Below are positions 1-11,060 of a DNA stretch of 64,000 nt, piece after piece. Position numbers and translations under genes: made by a program. The stretch spans positions 18,587,960 to 18,651,959 of the forward strand of contig OX637409.1 in NCBI GenBank assembly GCA_951799425.1, in the 5' to 3' direction. This stretch comes from Ilex aquifolium. Taxonomy: Eukaryota; Streptophyta; Magnoliopsida; Aquifoliales; Aquifoliaceae. How positions within the stretch are numbered: position 1 is the stretch's first letter; each line of letters begins with the position of its first letter. The notes beneath the pieces are model-generated. The model was not told the origin of the DNA and searched no databases. It saw nothing but the letters and a program-made list of their open reading frames with translations.

Positions 1-345
1 TTTCTGAATAGCCTTTTGATCATAACTTGTGGCTTCATGACTTGATTTGTTATTTGAGTTAACCGACATTTAATTCCTGTTTCAAATTAAGCTTCAAGTC
101 TTTTATTGTTACCGTATGGAATTGAGAGGGAGTACCTGTTACTCTAGTATTTTTATTACTGATTTTTAATCATCCAAGTCAACTGTTTTCAATCAAAACT
201 CTTCAAACAAACTTTCTCTTTTTTATTTTTAGTATTTGTGTGATTGTTTACTTGTTACAATTCCTTGTGGATTCGACCTCGGACTTCCGAGAATATATTA
301 CTCTGCTCAACCTACGCTTGAGTTTACACTTTTAAAGTTGAAACA
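1..345 (+). mobile_element. 3' part of an Athila-like LTR (U5 side), plus orientation
   Basis: The window opens inside an LTR. Bases 1-362 match, as an exact-length inverted copy with only scattered substitutions, bases 3774-4135, which are the U5 end and primer-binding site of the minus-strand element. The LTR end is placed at 345 (..ACAAACA-type end, CA at 344-345). It is followed by AGTTTT and the primer-binding start TGGCGCCGTTG at 352. The 5' part of this LTR lies outside the window. Confidence 0.8.
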
Positions 346-844
346 AGTTTTTGGCGCCGTTGCACTTTGTTTTGTTTCCTAAAATCAGTGGTTGTATTTG
401 TTTTATTGATATTTGTCTTACTAGGGACTAGCAAGTAGGGGTGTCAATTTTTTACTCGAAACACGAACCCGACTCGAACCGAACCCGACACGAACTCGAA
501 AAAAACACGATTAGTTGACACGATAATAAATGGGTCAAATTAAGGTTCGACACGAATAACACGATTAATAGGTACTGTAGATAGAAAATAATTATTTAAC
601 GAATATTATATTCTTAAATAAGAATTTTATAATTTTTTTATAATTTTGTATAATTTTTTAAATAATATTATATTAGTTGTTGTCAAATTAAATAATTTCT
701 TATTAACACGAATATTGACACGAACCCGACACGTACCGAAATGACACGACACGAAAATAACACGATCGAAAGTGACACGACACGAAACCGACCCAACCCG
801 ACACATTTGACACCCCTACTAGCAAGATCTAAGTGGGAGGGGTG
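346..844 (+). mobile_element. Residual interior of a minimal LTR element: primer-binding site, short spacer, MITE, polypurine tract
   Basis: The stretch runs from a tRNA-Asp-type primer-binding site (TGGCGCCGTTG, 352-362) to a purine-rich tract (AAGTGGGAGGGGTG, about 831-844) directly before the LTR start TGATTAAGG at 845. After removing the 383-bp hAT MITE and its 8-bp target duplication, only about 108 bp of interior remains, with no coding sequence. It keeps just the cis signals for priming, as in TRIM-like or internally deleted elements. The reading as one element is inference; the individual signals are visible. Confidence 0.6.
436..818. mobile_element. hAT-type MITE, 383 bp, perfect 8-bp target duplication
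   Basis: Terminal inverted repeats TAGGGGTGTCAA and TTGACACCCCTA bound the element. It is flanked by perfect 8-bp direct repeats CTAGCAAG at 428-435 and 819-826. The 8-bp duplication and these termini fit the hAT superfamily. The interior is non-coding, with recurrent GACACGAACCCGACAC-like segments near both ends and an AT-rich centre. The 669-bp element at 44198-44866 shares the termini and the interior vocabulary. Confidence 0.9.
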
Positions 845-1058
845 TGATTAAGGCCGAATAATCACACTTATTATTAGGAATGATTGATATTTTAATTGTA
901 AAAGTGTGATAAATATAAGAGTTTATCCAAGTTTGGGCGTTATGCTATTAAATGTTGATTTGTGATAACTTGCAGGACAAAAGCATAATTTTGGAGTTAA
1001 ATTATGGAAAGACCAAGCGTAGCTCAAAGGAAAACACACTGGATCACGCGTCCGGACG
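845..1058 (+). mobile_element. LTR start (U3 side), plus orientation, cut at a palindrome
   Basis: These 214 bases are an inverted copy of 4624-4837, also 214 bases, which is the start of the minus-strand LTR. The copy begins TGATTAAGGCCG and stops exactly at the end of the palindromic CGTCCGGACG (1049-1058). The next base begins the minus-strand gag-pro sequence. This is the 3' LTR start of the emptied plus element. Confidence 0.8.
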
Positions 1059-3600
1059 GAATCATTTCAAGTACCTGTAAAGAGTTTAACACATCAGTGG
1101 AAACAGAAATTTCAGAATTGAGTTCATCTATCTCTATCATAGAAGATTGTTCAAGCAAGCATGCTTCAAGTGGATCAAATAGAGAAGAATCATATAATCT
1201 GCTTGGAACAAGAGACTCAATCATGTTAACCTCATGCACATCTTCATCAACATTCCCTGGTTGTTTGCACACATGAAAAATGTTGAGCTCTAATGTCATA
1301 TTCCCAAAAGTTAATTTCATCACACCATTCCTACAATTAATTAAAGCATTTGAAGTTGCTAGGAATAGTCTGCCTAAAATAACAGGAATCTGAGCATTAA
1401 CATTTAATACAGGTTGAGTATCCAAAATTATGAAATCCACAGGAAAATAAAATTTGCCAACGTGTACTAAGACATCCTCCACCATACCCCTCGGTACTCT
1501 TATTGATCTGTCAGCTAATTGGAATGTAACCGAAGTGGGTTTTAACTCACCTAACCCTAATTGTTCATATACTGAATATGGGAGCAAGTTCACACTAGCT
1601 CCAAGATCCAGTAAAGCCTGTTCAATTTTGTGGTTGCCTATGACACAAGAAATGGTAGGACAACCTGGGTCTTTGTACTTCAGTGGAGTGTTATGCTGTA
1701 TGATGGAGGATACCTGCTTAGTTAAAAATGCCTTCTTTTGCACATTCAATTTCCTTTTTACAGTGCATAATTCCTTTAAAAACTTTGCATAAGAAGGTAT
1801 TTGTTTAATGACATCCAACAAGGGAATGTTGATTTTTACCTGCTTAAAGACTTCTAACATATCATTGTGCATATGAGGCTTGGTAGAAGTAAGCAATCTC
1901 TGTGGGAATGGTGCACGAGGAACATACTTCTCAGGCTCATTAACTTCAGAGGGATTAAGTTTATCATCACTCTCCGTAGGTTTTGAAATTTTCTCAAATT
2001 TTTGAGTTTGAGAAGGAATGATTTTATCAATTTCTTTCCCACTAAGAAGTGTGGTGATAGACTTAACCTGATCATGCTCAGTACTAGGAGTGCCAGTATC
2101 ATTCACAAAAAATTGACCCTGTGGATTTGGCTGTGGTTGTGCTGGGAACTTACATTTCTCCTGATGACACGGGTCAATAGTTAGTTTAGTGATTGCACTC
2201 CTAATGTCATTTATAACCCGTGTGGTTTGATTGACTGTACCTCTGAGATCATCAATGAACTGAGTATTTTGCCTATTATAATTTAACTGACTCTGCATGA
2301 ACTGTGTCAATGCTTCATCCATACTTCTCTTAGGAGGTGGGACATAAGGTGCAGCATTGGAGGAATTTTGTTGAGGTGGTTGTGATGCATTATTTTTATT
2401 CCTCCAACTAAAGTTGGGGTGATTCTTCCACCCCGGATTGTACGTATTTGAATAAGGATTATTGTAAGGTTTTGAAAAATTGTTTGCAGCATTTGCTTGA
2501 TCATGCAAAACCTCTTTTAAAACAGGCAATGTTGGACACTGTTTAACTGGGTGTTCGGGGGTGTCACAAAAACTACAGACTTCCTCAACAGGTATTGTGT
2601 CAACCTCATTAACCCTTTTATATTCCATAGCTTCTACCCTCCTAGCTAAGGTGGCAATCCTAGCCCCAATATCATCTTCCTCCTTCAACTGATACTTACC
2701 TCCACCAGATGATGATGATTGTGCAGTTTTACCTTTAGATGGTTCCTGGGATGTAGTATTCCAAGATTGTGCATTCTCGGCTAATTGGTCTAAATAGTTA
2801 AAAGCATCATCTGGTTCCTTATTCATAAAATCACCGTTACACATCATTTCAATAAATTGACGCAGCTGTGGGCCTAAACCCTCATAAAAGAAACTTATTA
2901 TGCGCCAGCTTTCATAACCATAATGTGGACAAAATGCAAGAAGGTCTTTAAATCTTTCCCAACTTTGATAAAAATTTTTAGACTCCTTTTGGGAAAAATT
3001 CATTATCTGTCTTTTCAAAGAGTTTGTGCGATGTGTGGGAAAAAATTTCTTTAAAAATTGTTTCTGCATCTCCTGCCATGTTCCTATAGACCTAGATCTC
3101 AACGAATATAACCAAGTTTTAGCTTTTTCCTTTAATGAAAAAGGAAATAACTTCAGCCTGACTATATCCATTGCAACATTCTGGTCATGGAACGTAACAC
3201 AGACATCCCCAAATTCTTTAATGTGCAAATATGAGTTTTCTTCACCTATACCAAGGAATTTTGGAAGTAATTGAATCATGCCAGGTTTGAAAACAAAATG
3301 AATGGCATTCAATGGGAAAATGATGCATGACGGTTCAGTGAGAAGTACGGGTTGTAGATATTCACGCAAAGTCCTACCCTAATTAACATTCAAATTATCC
3401 ACATCATTCTCATCATGATTGCTTACTCTATCAATATGGTCCTCATGTGCGGGAAGTTCATTCTGCCTATTAATGTTAGGATTAACAGCCATTGTGTGCA
3501 CAGAAAAATTTAAATCAGATGAATCAAATAGATTTCCAAACAGAGTATCTAAATCTTCTCTTATTAAACGACCACTTAAATTACGATGCCAAGAGCTCAT
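1059..3600 (-). pseudogene. Athila-like gag-protease, truncated before reverse transcriptase
   Basis: A Ty3/gypsy polyprotein reads right to left from ATG at 3600. One in-frame TAG lies at 3381-3379, after which the frame stays open to the junction at 1059. In order it shows a retrotransposon gag domain (LREYLQPV, then the conserved WLYSLRSRS and FPTHRTNSLKRQI region), a zinc-knuckle-like CX2CX4HX4C (CSFCDTPEHPVKQC), and an aspartic protease in which the usual DSGAS is DLGAS (about 1640) with the later ILGR motif. The gag pattern and the tRNA-Asp primer site resemble the Athila branch. The protein ends at the inverted-repeat junction, so reverse transcriptase, RNase H and integrase are missing. 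With a stop in gag and a substituted protease active site it is not autonomous. Confidence 0.85.
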
Positions 3601-3767
3601 AAAACAACTAAACAAACTAAATAAAATAGAAAACTAAATAAATAACGGAAAGTAAATAAATTGCCAGAAAATAAAAATAAAAGAAATTGGAACGAAGTTA
3701 CCGGTTCTCCGACGAATCGCAAATACCGAAAACCTCAAAAGATGTGATGACTCCTTGTTTTTCAATT

Positions 3768-3784
3768 CCCCGACAACGGCGCCA
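3768..3784 (-). other. Primer-binding site, tRNA-Asp type
   Basis: On the minus strand the sequence reads TGGCGCCGTTGTCGGGG. This is complementary to the 3' end of plant tRNA-Asp except for one base, since the usual site has TTGCCGGGG. It lies six bases from the LTR end at 3791, as is usual for Athila-like elements. Confidence 0.8.
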
Positions 3785-4480
3785 AAAACTTGCTTCAACT
3801 TTAAAAGTGTAAACCCAAGCGTAGGTTGAGCAGAGTAATATATTCTCGGAAGTCCGATGTCGAATCCACAAAGAATTGTAACAAGTAAACAATCACACAA
3901 ATACTAAAAATAAAAAAGAGAAAGTTTGTTTGAAGAGTTTTGATTGAAAACAATTGACTTGGATGATTAAAAATCAGTAATAAAAATACTAGAACAACAG
4001 GTACTCCCTCTCAATTCCATACGGTAACAATAAAAGACTTGAAGCTTAATTTGAAACAGGAATTAAATGTCGATTAACCCAAATAACAAATCAAGTCATG
4101 AAGCCACAAGTTATGATCAAAAGGCTATTCAGAAACCTGAATAATACATTAATCATATTATTTTATGAAACAATGCTAACACTTCAAGCGTGGAATAACC
4201 AGTCATTTATTCGCAGGGAAACTCAAACAATCGATGTACGTGACACAACAACTCAGGAGTTTTTACAGAATAAAGACTTTGCTAAAAGATTAGAAACTAG
4301 ATTAACACAATAACATAAATCATTAAGTGCAACGTCTATAAAAATACCGTACTTCACTGAGAGGTTTTCTCTAGCCCTAGCTTAGCCTTCTAGCCGGCCA
4401 TAAAAGAATTGCAAAATACACTCAAGAATTCGTGAGCAAAAAGAATGGAAAAGAGATTCCCTTACAAAGTCTTTAATTGG

Positions 4481-4488
4481 TATTTATA
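4481..4488 (-). promoter_or_regulatory. LTR TATA box
   Basis: TATAAATA on the minus strand, about 350 bases inside the LTR. It is a plausible core promoter for the retroelement RNA. No start site can be read directly. Confidence 0.5.
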
Positions 4489-4549
4489 ATCCCCTAGAAA
4501 AGAGATTGATTCTCGTCAAAATTCTAAGTCTGGCATCAGCAGATCTTCG

Positions 4550-4635
4550 ACACGCGTCCGGACGCGTGTTTATCTTCCTTCCGGACGCAACTTCCAGTGA
4601 GTTCGTTGCCTTTCTGCCACTCGCGTCCGGACGCG
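4550..4635. repeat. Palindrome cluster in the LTR (20-bp and 14-bp)
   Basis: A perfect 20-bp palindrome ACACGCGTCC/GGACGCGTGT lies at 4550-4569, a TCCGGACG half-copy lies in between, and a perfect 14-bp palindrome CGCGTCC/GGACGCG lies at 4622-4635. The left-hand copy of the second palindrome (1049-1058) is where the plus LTR switches into minus-strand gag. Confidence 0.85.
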
Positions 4636-4838
4636 TGATCCAGTGTGTTTTCCTTTGAGCTACGCTTGGTCTTTCCATAATTTAACTCCAAAATTATGCT
4701 TTTGTCTTGCAAGTTATCACAAATCAACATTTAATAGCATAACGCCCAAATTTGGATAAACTCTTATATTTATCACACTTTTACAATTAAAATATCAATC
4801 ATTCCTAATAATAAGTGTGATTATTCGGCCTTAATCAG

Positions 4839-7339
4839 GGACCTGAGGCGGAGGAAGCCTTCCAAAAGCTCAAAGCCTACCTAGCTACACCTCCCCTCTT
4901 GTCGCATGCCACTCCAGGAGAAGCTCTCCATCTTTACCTTTCTGCTTCCCTATCAGCAGTAAGCTCTATGCTCATCAGAAACGATAATGGAGTACATATG
5001 CCTATTTATTATGTGAGCAGGGCCTACCGGGGGGCAGAGACGAGGTATTCGGGGCTAGAAAAACTAGCGCTCGCCCTAGTTACAACGGCAAGACGACTGC
5101 GACATTACTTTCAAAGTCACAGTATAATTGTTGTCACAGACCAACCCCTAAGAAGAGTCTTGGGGAAGCCGGACGTATCCGGCAGACTTCTTAAATGGGC
5201 AGTGGAACTCAGCGAGTTTGATATTCAGTACCAACCAAGGGCAGCCATCAAAGCAAAAGCCCTAGCAGATTTCATTGCTGAGCTCATACTGACAGAAGAA
5301 GGGAACTCCAGAGATGCCCAGATGCCCAACAGGAACAACGAGAAGCCTAGCAAAGACCCTCAAGCGCCCAAACTGGTGCTCAGATCGGTTCAGGCGCCCA
5401 GGTCTCCTCCCTAGGCGCCCAGACTCCCTCTCCCGATGCCCAGCCATCCCAGGCTGCACATCCAGCTGCACATCTAGCTCTTGATGCCCAGGCGTACCAA
5501 GCTGCACTTTAAGCTCTTGATGCCCAGGCTCAGGGAGCACCTCTAGTCCCTAGAGCCCAGGTAGCTTACCCAGATGACCAGCCGTCCATTTTAAACTCCA
5601 AACCCTCCGCTCTTCTACTTTGGAAACTCTATGTAGATGGCTCCTCGACCAGTGAAGGAGGAGGAAAGGGCCTAATCTTGATCAACCCAGATGGCACCAC
5701 TCTCAAGTATGCAGTGAAGCTCCACTTTATTGCCTCCAACAATGAGGCGAAATACGAAGCTCTATTCTCTGGGTTGAGATTGGTAGTAGAAATGGAGGCT
5801 CAACACCTCGCCGCTTACAGCGACCCTCAGCTGATAGTCAATCAAGTAAAGGGCGAGTTCGAAGCCAAGGGAACTAGAATGCAGGAATATCTTGGCATAG
5901 TGAAAAACATGATCGCAAAGTTCCACTACTTCCAGATCTGCCACATCCCCAGAGAAGACAACATGGCCGCCGATGCACTCGCAAGGCTCGCCTCGTCCTT
6001 GGAAGCCCCACCAGGAGGTCCATCATTCGTTGGTCACCAGTTCGAGCCAAGCAAGTTAGACATGGTGGCCACAAATATCAACTGTGCATCAACTGAGTCA
6101 AATTGGATGACTCCAATAAAGGCATACCTCCAAGAAGGTGTGCTACCCGATGATCATCTAGAGGCCAAGAAGCTGAGGATGAGAGCCTCCAAGTTCACCA
6201 TTCTGCCGGACACTTTGTACAAGAAAGGTTATTCCCTGCCGTTGCTGCGGTGCCAGTCACCCGAAGAAGCCCACTATGCCCTGCGAGAAATCCACGAAGG
6301 GATTTGTGGGAACCACTCAGGAGGCCGCTCCCTTGCTCACAAGGCGCTCAGACAAGACTACTTCTGGCCTTCTATGGTAAGGGAAGCCCAAGAGTTCTCC
6401 AAGAAGTGTGACAAGTGTCAATGCTTCGCTACTATGTCAAGGTAACCACCGGAGGAGCTAACAACCATTTCAAGCCCGTGGCCCTTCTCCAAATGGGGCA
6501 TCGACATCCTAGGCCCCTTGCCTCTCAGCAAAGGACAGTGCAAGTTCGTAGTGGTGGCAGTCGACTATCTCACCAAGTGGGCAGAAGCTGAACCCTTAAC
6601 CAAGATCACAGACGCCAAGGTCAAAGATTTTATCTGGAAGAACCTGGTCTGTCGCTTCGGGATACCCTACGCCATCGTCAGTGACAATGCGAAGCAATTT
6701 GACAACAAGCTCCTCAACTCCTTCTGCTCCGACCTCCAGATAAAGCAACCTCACTCCAGCCCAGCGCACCCGCAGGCAAATGGACAAGCAGAGGTCATGG
6801 TAAGAACGGTGCTGCGCAACTTGAAGACAAGGCTTGAAAAAGCGAAGGGTCTCTGGGTTGACGAGCTACCAGGCGTATTGTGGGCCTATAGAACCACACC
6901 AAGAACCCCTACTGGGGAGACCCCTTTCTCCCTCGCCTTTGGAACTGAGGCGGTTATCCCTGTGGAGATAGGAGTGCACTCTCTAAGGGTTTAGCACCAG
7001 AACCCCATCACCAGCGAGGAAGGACTCCGCATCAACTTCAACTTGGTGGATGAGGCAAGGGAGATGGTTGTGGTCCGCAACGCGGAGTACAAGCGACGTA
7101 TGGCCAGGTACTACAATTCGAGGGTGAAGCCTCGTTCCTTCCAACCAGGGGACTTGGTCCTCAAGAAATTGATCCTCGCCACAAAAGATGCACGCGAGGG
7201 GAAGCTAGGACCGAATTGGGAAGGATCCTACCTCATAACAGAAATAGTAAGGCCGGGCACCTACAAGATCTAGGATGCTGAGGGAAAAGTCTTACTCCAT
7301 CCATGGAATGCGGAGCACTTGAAGAGGTATTACCAATGA
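4839..7339 (+). pseudogene. Tat/Retand-type pol: RT end, two RNase H domains, integrase
   Basis: The reading frame opens in the last part of reverse transcriptase (EAEEAFQKLKAYLATPPLLS). A degenerate first RNase H follows, in which the first catalytic Asp position reads SAS, with the conserved RAYRGAETRY and DFIAEL. After a GCCCAG-rich linker (5415-5600) comes a second, archaeal-type RNase H with all four acidic residues visible (LYVDGSS, NNEAKYEAL, YSDPQL, AADALA). Integrase follows with HHCC zinc ligands (HEGICGNH, CDKC), the DDE triad (WGIDILGP, VSDNAKQF, ANGQAEV) and the usual end NAEHLKRYYQ. Dual RNase H is diagnostic of the Tat lineage. In-frame stops at 5412, 6443, 6992 and 7271 and a shifted linker make it a pseudogene. 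Its 5' part is removed by the Athila-like LTR. Confidence 0.9.
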
Positions 7340-7598
7340 CACCTTGAGAGCACCAAAGTAGTAGAAGTTGGGGACTTGGTTTTATTTTCTACTCTTTCTG
7401 GGGTTATTACCCAATGATCGATGTACCTTTTAGGGATTATTACCCAATATTGCTTTATATAAGTAGTAGATAAATGAAATTTTCTATGTTTTACTCTAAA
7501 AACGATCTTTGCATTTCATTTCAAAGGAGTATCAGTACAAAAACAAGGCTACAGACTGCCTTTCTTAAAAATAAAAATCATCAAAAGTCCCTAACACT

Positions 7599-10278
7599 CT
7601 AACTGCTCTCATGGTCCTCAACCTCCTCCTGGTCACCTTCAGCATCATCCTCATCTTCGCCAGATCCTCCTTCATCTTCATCAGACGCCCCAGTAGACAA
7701 GAAACCTGAAAAATTAATATCAGGATAGGCAACAGAGATCATCCCTCGGAGCTCATCATAACCATCAATAAAGGCATCTGCAAGGCCATTTGCTAAGTCC
7801 CTCTCAGCTAAGACAGCCTTATCTTCAGCCTGCGAAGCTCTCTCGTGAGCCGCCTTCAACTCTGCCTCCAAAGCTGTCTCTCTGAGCATGACCCTCTCAC
7901 GGGTCACTGAAAGCTCAGCCTCCTTGAACGCGTCCCTCCTACAGGTCGTCAAAAGTTCAGTCTCAAGCTTAGTTGCCCTCTCGCGGGCCACAACTAGCTC
8001 ATCCTCTCTTAGCGCATCCCTCTCACGGGACGCCGAAAGCTCGGACTCAAGTCTGGACACCTTCTCATGGGCCAACACAAGCCTATCCTTAGAAGCCCCG
8101 CCAGTAGCTTCGAGCTCAGCAATCTTCCCCTGAGCGGCAAGAAGTTTATTTTGGACGGCGACATGATCCTGCCTCAGGGTGCCGTGGGCATAGGCTCTCG
8201 AAGACAGGCAGAGAGACATAATCGAGACCTGAAAGAAATAAAAGACAAATGTATGATAAAAGACATAAGAAAGGACTGGAGAAAAAGGAATAACAAACCC
8301 TTACCTGAGCCAGACCTTCCAAGTACATGTTGACGACCCTCTCGGTACTCAGAGTATTCATCTGATTAACCTCGGGGATATACACAAACCTCCCAAGTCT
8401 TTCTCTAATGACTGCCGGGTTGCCTAGCATGGGGCGAGACCAAAACGGTGCCTCTGCAAAAGTTCTCACGGGAGGAGAAGACGGAGGAGCAGAGGCAGTG
8501 CCCGGCGAGGAAGTCTTCGGAGCAGCAACTGGAGGGGTCACTTGATGAGGGCACATCTGAGGATCTATCGAATCGGATGCTTGAGATGTGTCCGCCTCGC
8601 ACATCGCCGAAATCACTTAGGGGGCATCATCTGTCCTTGCCACCTTGGAAGGAGGAGGACTCCTGCTGGAGAGGCGAGACCCAATCACTCCTTTATATAT
8701 AACTGCAAAGAAAATGTAGTCTCAGACACACACGAGACACCAAGTAAAATAAGAGGACATACAAGAATCAACTCACCCTTCCTCTTTGAAGAGGAGCCAC
8801 CAAACTTTAGGGAGGGAGCAGCGGCCTTGGCACGAATCAGAGGAGAGCCTTTGACCCCACGATTTTTGGGCAAAAGAACTCCCAAGCTTTTTTCAGGATA
8901 GTCTCTCATGGCCTGCAGTTTTCACTCTTGAACTTCGGGTAACACAGGCGTGTCTGCAGGGGATAGTGAGCACGTAAAAAAAAAAAAAATGGTGAAAAAG
9001 TAGTGAAGAGTAAACGAAGGGCATACCAAGTTTCCTAACTGCACCCCACCGTGCTGGAACCAAGGCCCTGGCGGCTTCTGCAGCCCATTCTCCACCAACA
9101 AAGAAGAAACAAGATTTTCAGCTACCACAATTGGAGCGTAATCCCGTGAGCATGTTCATACCGTGCCTCGTGGTAAAGTAGTACCACCCTCTATTTGGAG
9201 TAGGAGTCTCACTCAAATTATAAGCCGCATGGAACTCCGCGGGAGAAGCATCCTCATGATGCACCTTCCTCCACAGTGCAAGAAAGCCCAACAAGACTCT
9301 CCAACCATTAGGCGCCAACCGCCCCGGAGTCAAGGAAAAGTGATGTAGGATTTCACAAATGGGAGAGGATATGGGGAACCTGAGCCCCGCCTCAAGCATC
9401 TCCTCGTAGATGACAATGTCACCAGAGGAGTCGTCGCAAGCAAACTCACCCTCCTCGGCCCGACGACACAACACGGTGGGAGGAATACGATAAACAAAAA
9501 TAAGCTTCGAGATATCATCAGAATTGAGTGAACTGAAAATGGTACTCACTTTAGACCCGTCATCATCTAGGGCCAATTTGCCTTTGCGATTATTCTTTCG
9601 GAGCCTTAAGGAGTGGCCTGAACCACCATCTGGGAGGTCTCGAGGAGCTTGGATTGGAGGAGTCACAGTCAGGTTCTGATCATCAAAAGCGGCACCCAAA
9701 GCTTCCTTGCTGCCCGACCGCCTTTGCTCGCCAAAACGGAGCAGCCCAACAGCTAGAGAGGTGCCTGACCCTTCAAAATTGCACAAAGCAGCACTTTCGG
9801 CACCGAAATCAGCGCCTACGGTGCCCGGATTAGCGCCTGGAGTAGCGCCCAGACCTGCCCCTGCACCCAAGCTGCTGCACAGCTCTCCACGCTGCTCCCT
9901 GGGTTGATTTCCTGCACCTTTTGTTGAAAAAATGTTGCTGCCCAGTGCTCGTAAGCTGCCCAGGACAGCAGAATCTGCGCTGCCCAGCACGTCTGAGCTG
10001 TCCAGGACAGCAGAAACAGCATCCAAACTGCTACCCAGCGCGCCTGGGCTGTCTAGGATAACAGAACCAGCGCCCAGGCAGCTGCCTAGTGCGCCAGAAC
10101 CGCCCAGACCAGCGCTGATCAGCGCCTGCTGTCCGCCCGCGTTTGCTGCGCGCCCAAGGGGCTGTCCACCCACAGCTGGACGCCCAAACTCGCCTACACC
10201 CATCTCCTTCTCCACTTCATCTCTTTCGGCCTCCACCATTCCAATGGAGCTTTGCTCACCGCCATCTTCAATCGGCAT
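7599..10278 (-). pseudogene. Antisense accessory gene of the Tat element (Transposase_28-like, spliced, broken)
   Basis: Between integrase and the 3' LTR, on the opposite strand, lies a multi-exon gene typical of the Tat lineage. The first exon (10278 to about 9030) has an Ala/Leu/Gly/Ser repeat-rich N-terminus, then the 'putative gypsy type transposon' domain (YEEMLEAGLRFPISSP, APNGWRVLLGFLALWR, GWYYFTTRHG). An in-frame TGA at 9120-9118 replaces an expected Trp, and similarity continues beyond it (FFFVGGEW). Later exons are near 8900-8775, 8690-8307 (ending EGLAQ before GTAAGG) and about 8230-7599. The last begins after TTTCTTTCAG and encodes a long coiled coil and an acidic tail (DEDEGGSGEDEDD). 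A second in-frame stop lies near 8617. The protein's role is not known. Splice sites are read by eye. Confidence 0.75.
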
Positions 10279-10678
10279 GGTCCCCTGGATACTCCACTCA
10301 GAAAATCTTTGAAAAACTCAAGAAAAGTAACCTCCCTCACTATCCAAGTCTCAATGGAATAGGGGAACTTGGGATCTCAAAGTTTTCAAGAATGGGTTCT
10401 CAATAAATGAAGGAAATGGGTAGAGAAAAGAAAGAAGATTATATTTATACATCCTAGGGCTTTTCAAAAGAGGGAAAAACCCCAAATTGAAAATCAAGGG
10501 TTTTCTTGAAAACCCAGGGAAAAAAGGAAAAGACTTGATGTGTTCACCAAGGCAAAAATGTATCATGAAAAAAAAAAAAAGTCATCTAGCAGAGGAAGTT
10601 TCCACCACACAGAGTTCAAGATTCAAACAAATGCCCCCTTCTCCAAGTTTCCTAGGACACGGGGCATTGGGGGGCAAA
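10279..10678. other. Region between the antisense gene start and the LTR, with polypurine tract
   Basis: This holds the 5' flank of the antisense gene and an A-run at about 10567-10579. A purine-rich tract (GGGGCATTGGGGGGCAAA, 10661-10678) lies immediately before the LTR start and is a candidate plus-strand primer site for the upstream element. I see no other gene. Confidence 0.55.
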
Positions 10679-11060
10679 TGATGGGCCAGGCCCAAAAGGC
10701 TCAAATCCAGGTGCAAGCACAATTACAATTAAAGATTCGAATTTATAAAGATCCAGCGGGCCCAATGAAGCCCAAAAAATCTCCTCTCCTATCCTTGCAC
10801 AACATTGTTGTTCCTCTCTCCCTCAAAGCACTGTAGCTCTTCGGTGTAAACCCTCCGGTGACGATTATTCATTAATAAAGAACACCAAGGCCATCGCTGC
10901 CATTCAAAGTGGACGTGGCCACGGCCGAACCACTATAAATCTCTGTGTTGATCCTTTATTTACTATTTTGGTCATTGATTGTTTGTTTATTGCACATTGA
11001 TCATACCTATTCACCTTCTTGACTGTTGAACTTGCACGGAAACCGATTTGTGCATCATCA
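10679..11060 (+). mobile_element. Tat/Retand LTR, 382 bp, serving two element bodies
   Basis: The LTR begins TGATGGGCC after the polypurine tract and ends ..CATCATCA. It is followed by the Tat-type primer-binding region TTTGGCGCCGTCTGTG (11062-11077). A TATA box TATAAAT lies at 10934-10940. It is the 3' LTR of the upstream pol/antisense element and also sits as the 5' LTR before gag at 11117. The part from about 10768 rightwards is repeated inverted at about 15088-15380. Confidence 0.75.

Larger units (their letters stand above)
3791..4837 (-). mobile_element. Complete Athila-like LTR, 1047 bp
   Basis: Read on the minus strand, the LTR runs from TGATTAAGG (4837) to ..GAAGCA (3791). Both ends pair with inverted copies on the left (845-1058 and 1-345), which fixes the borders. 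It has a TATA box (4488-4481) and an unusual cluster of CGCGTCCGGACGCG palindromes in U3. On its right it abuts the open frame of the Tat polymerase, so it cut into that older element. Short frames inside it are not genes. Confidence 0.85.

Noticed and set aside
4484..4730. Short frames MERPSVAQRKTHW.. and similar at 1004-1276
   Set aside because: They lie in the two inverted LTR copies and repeat each other because of that.
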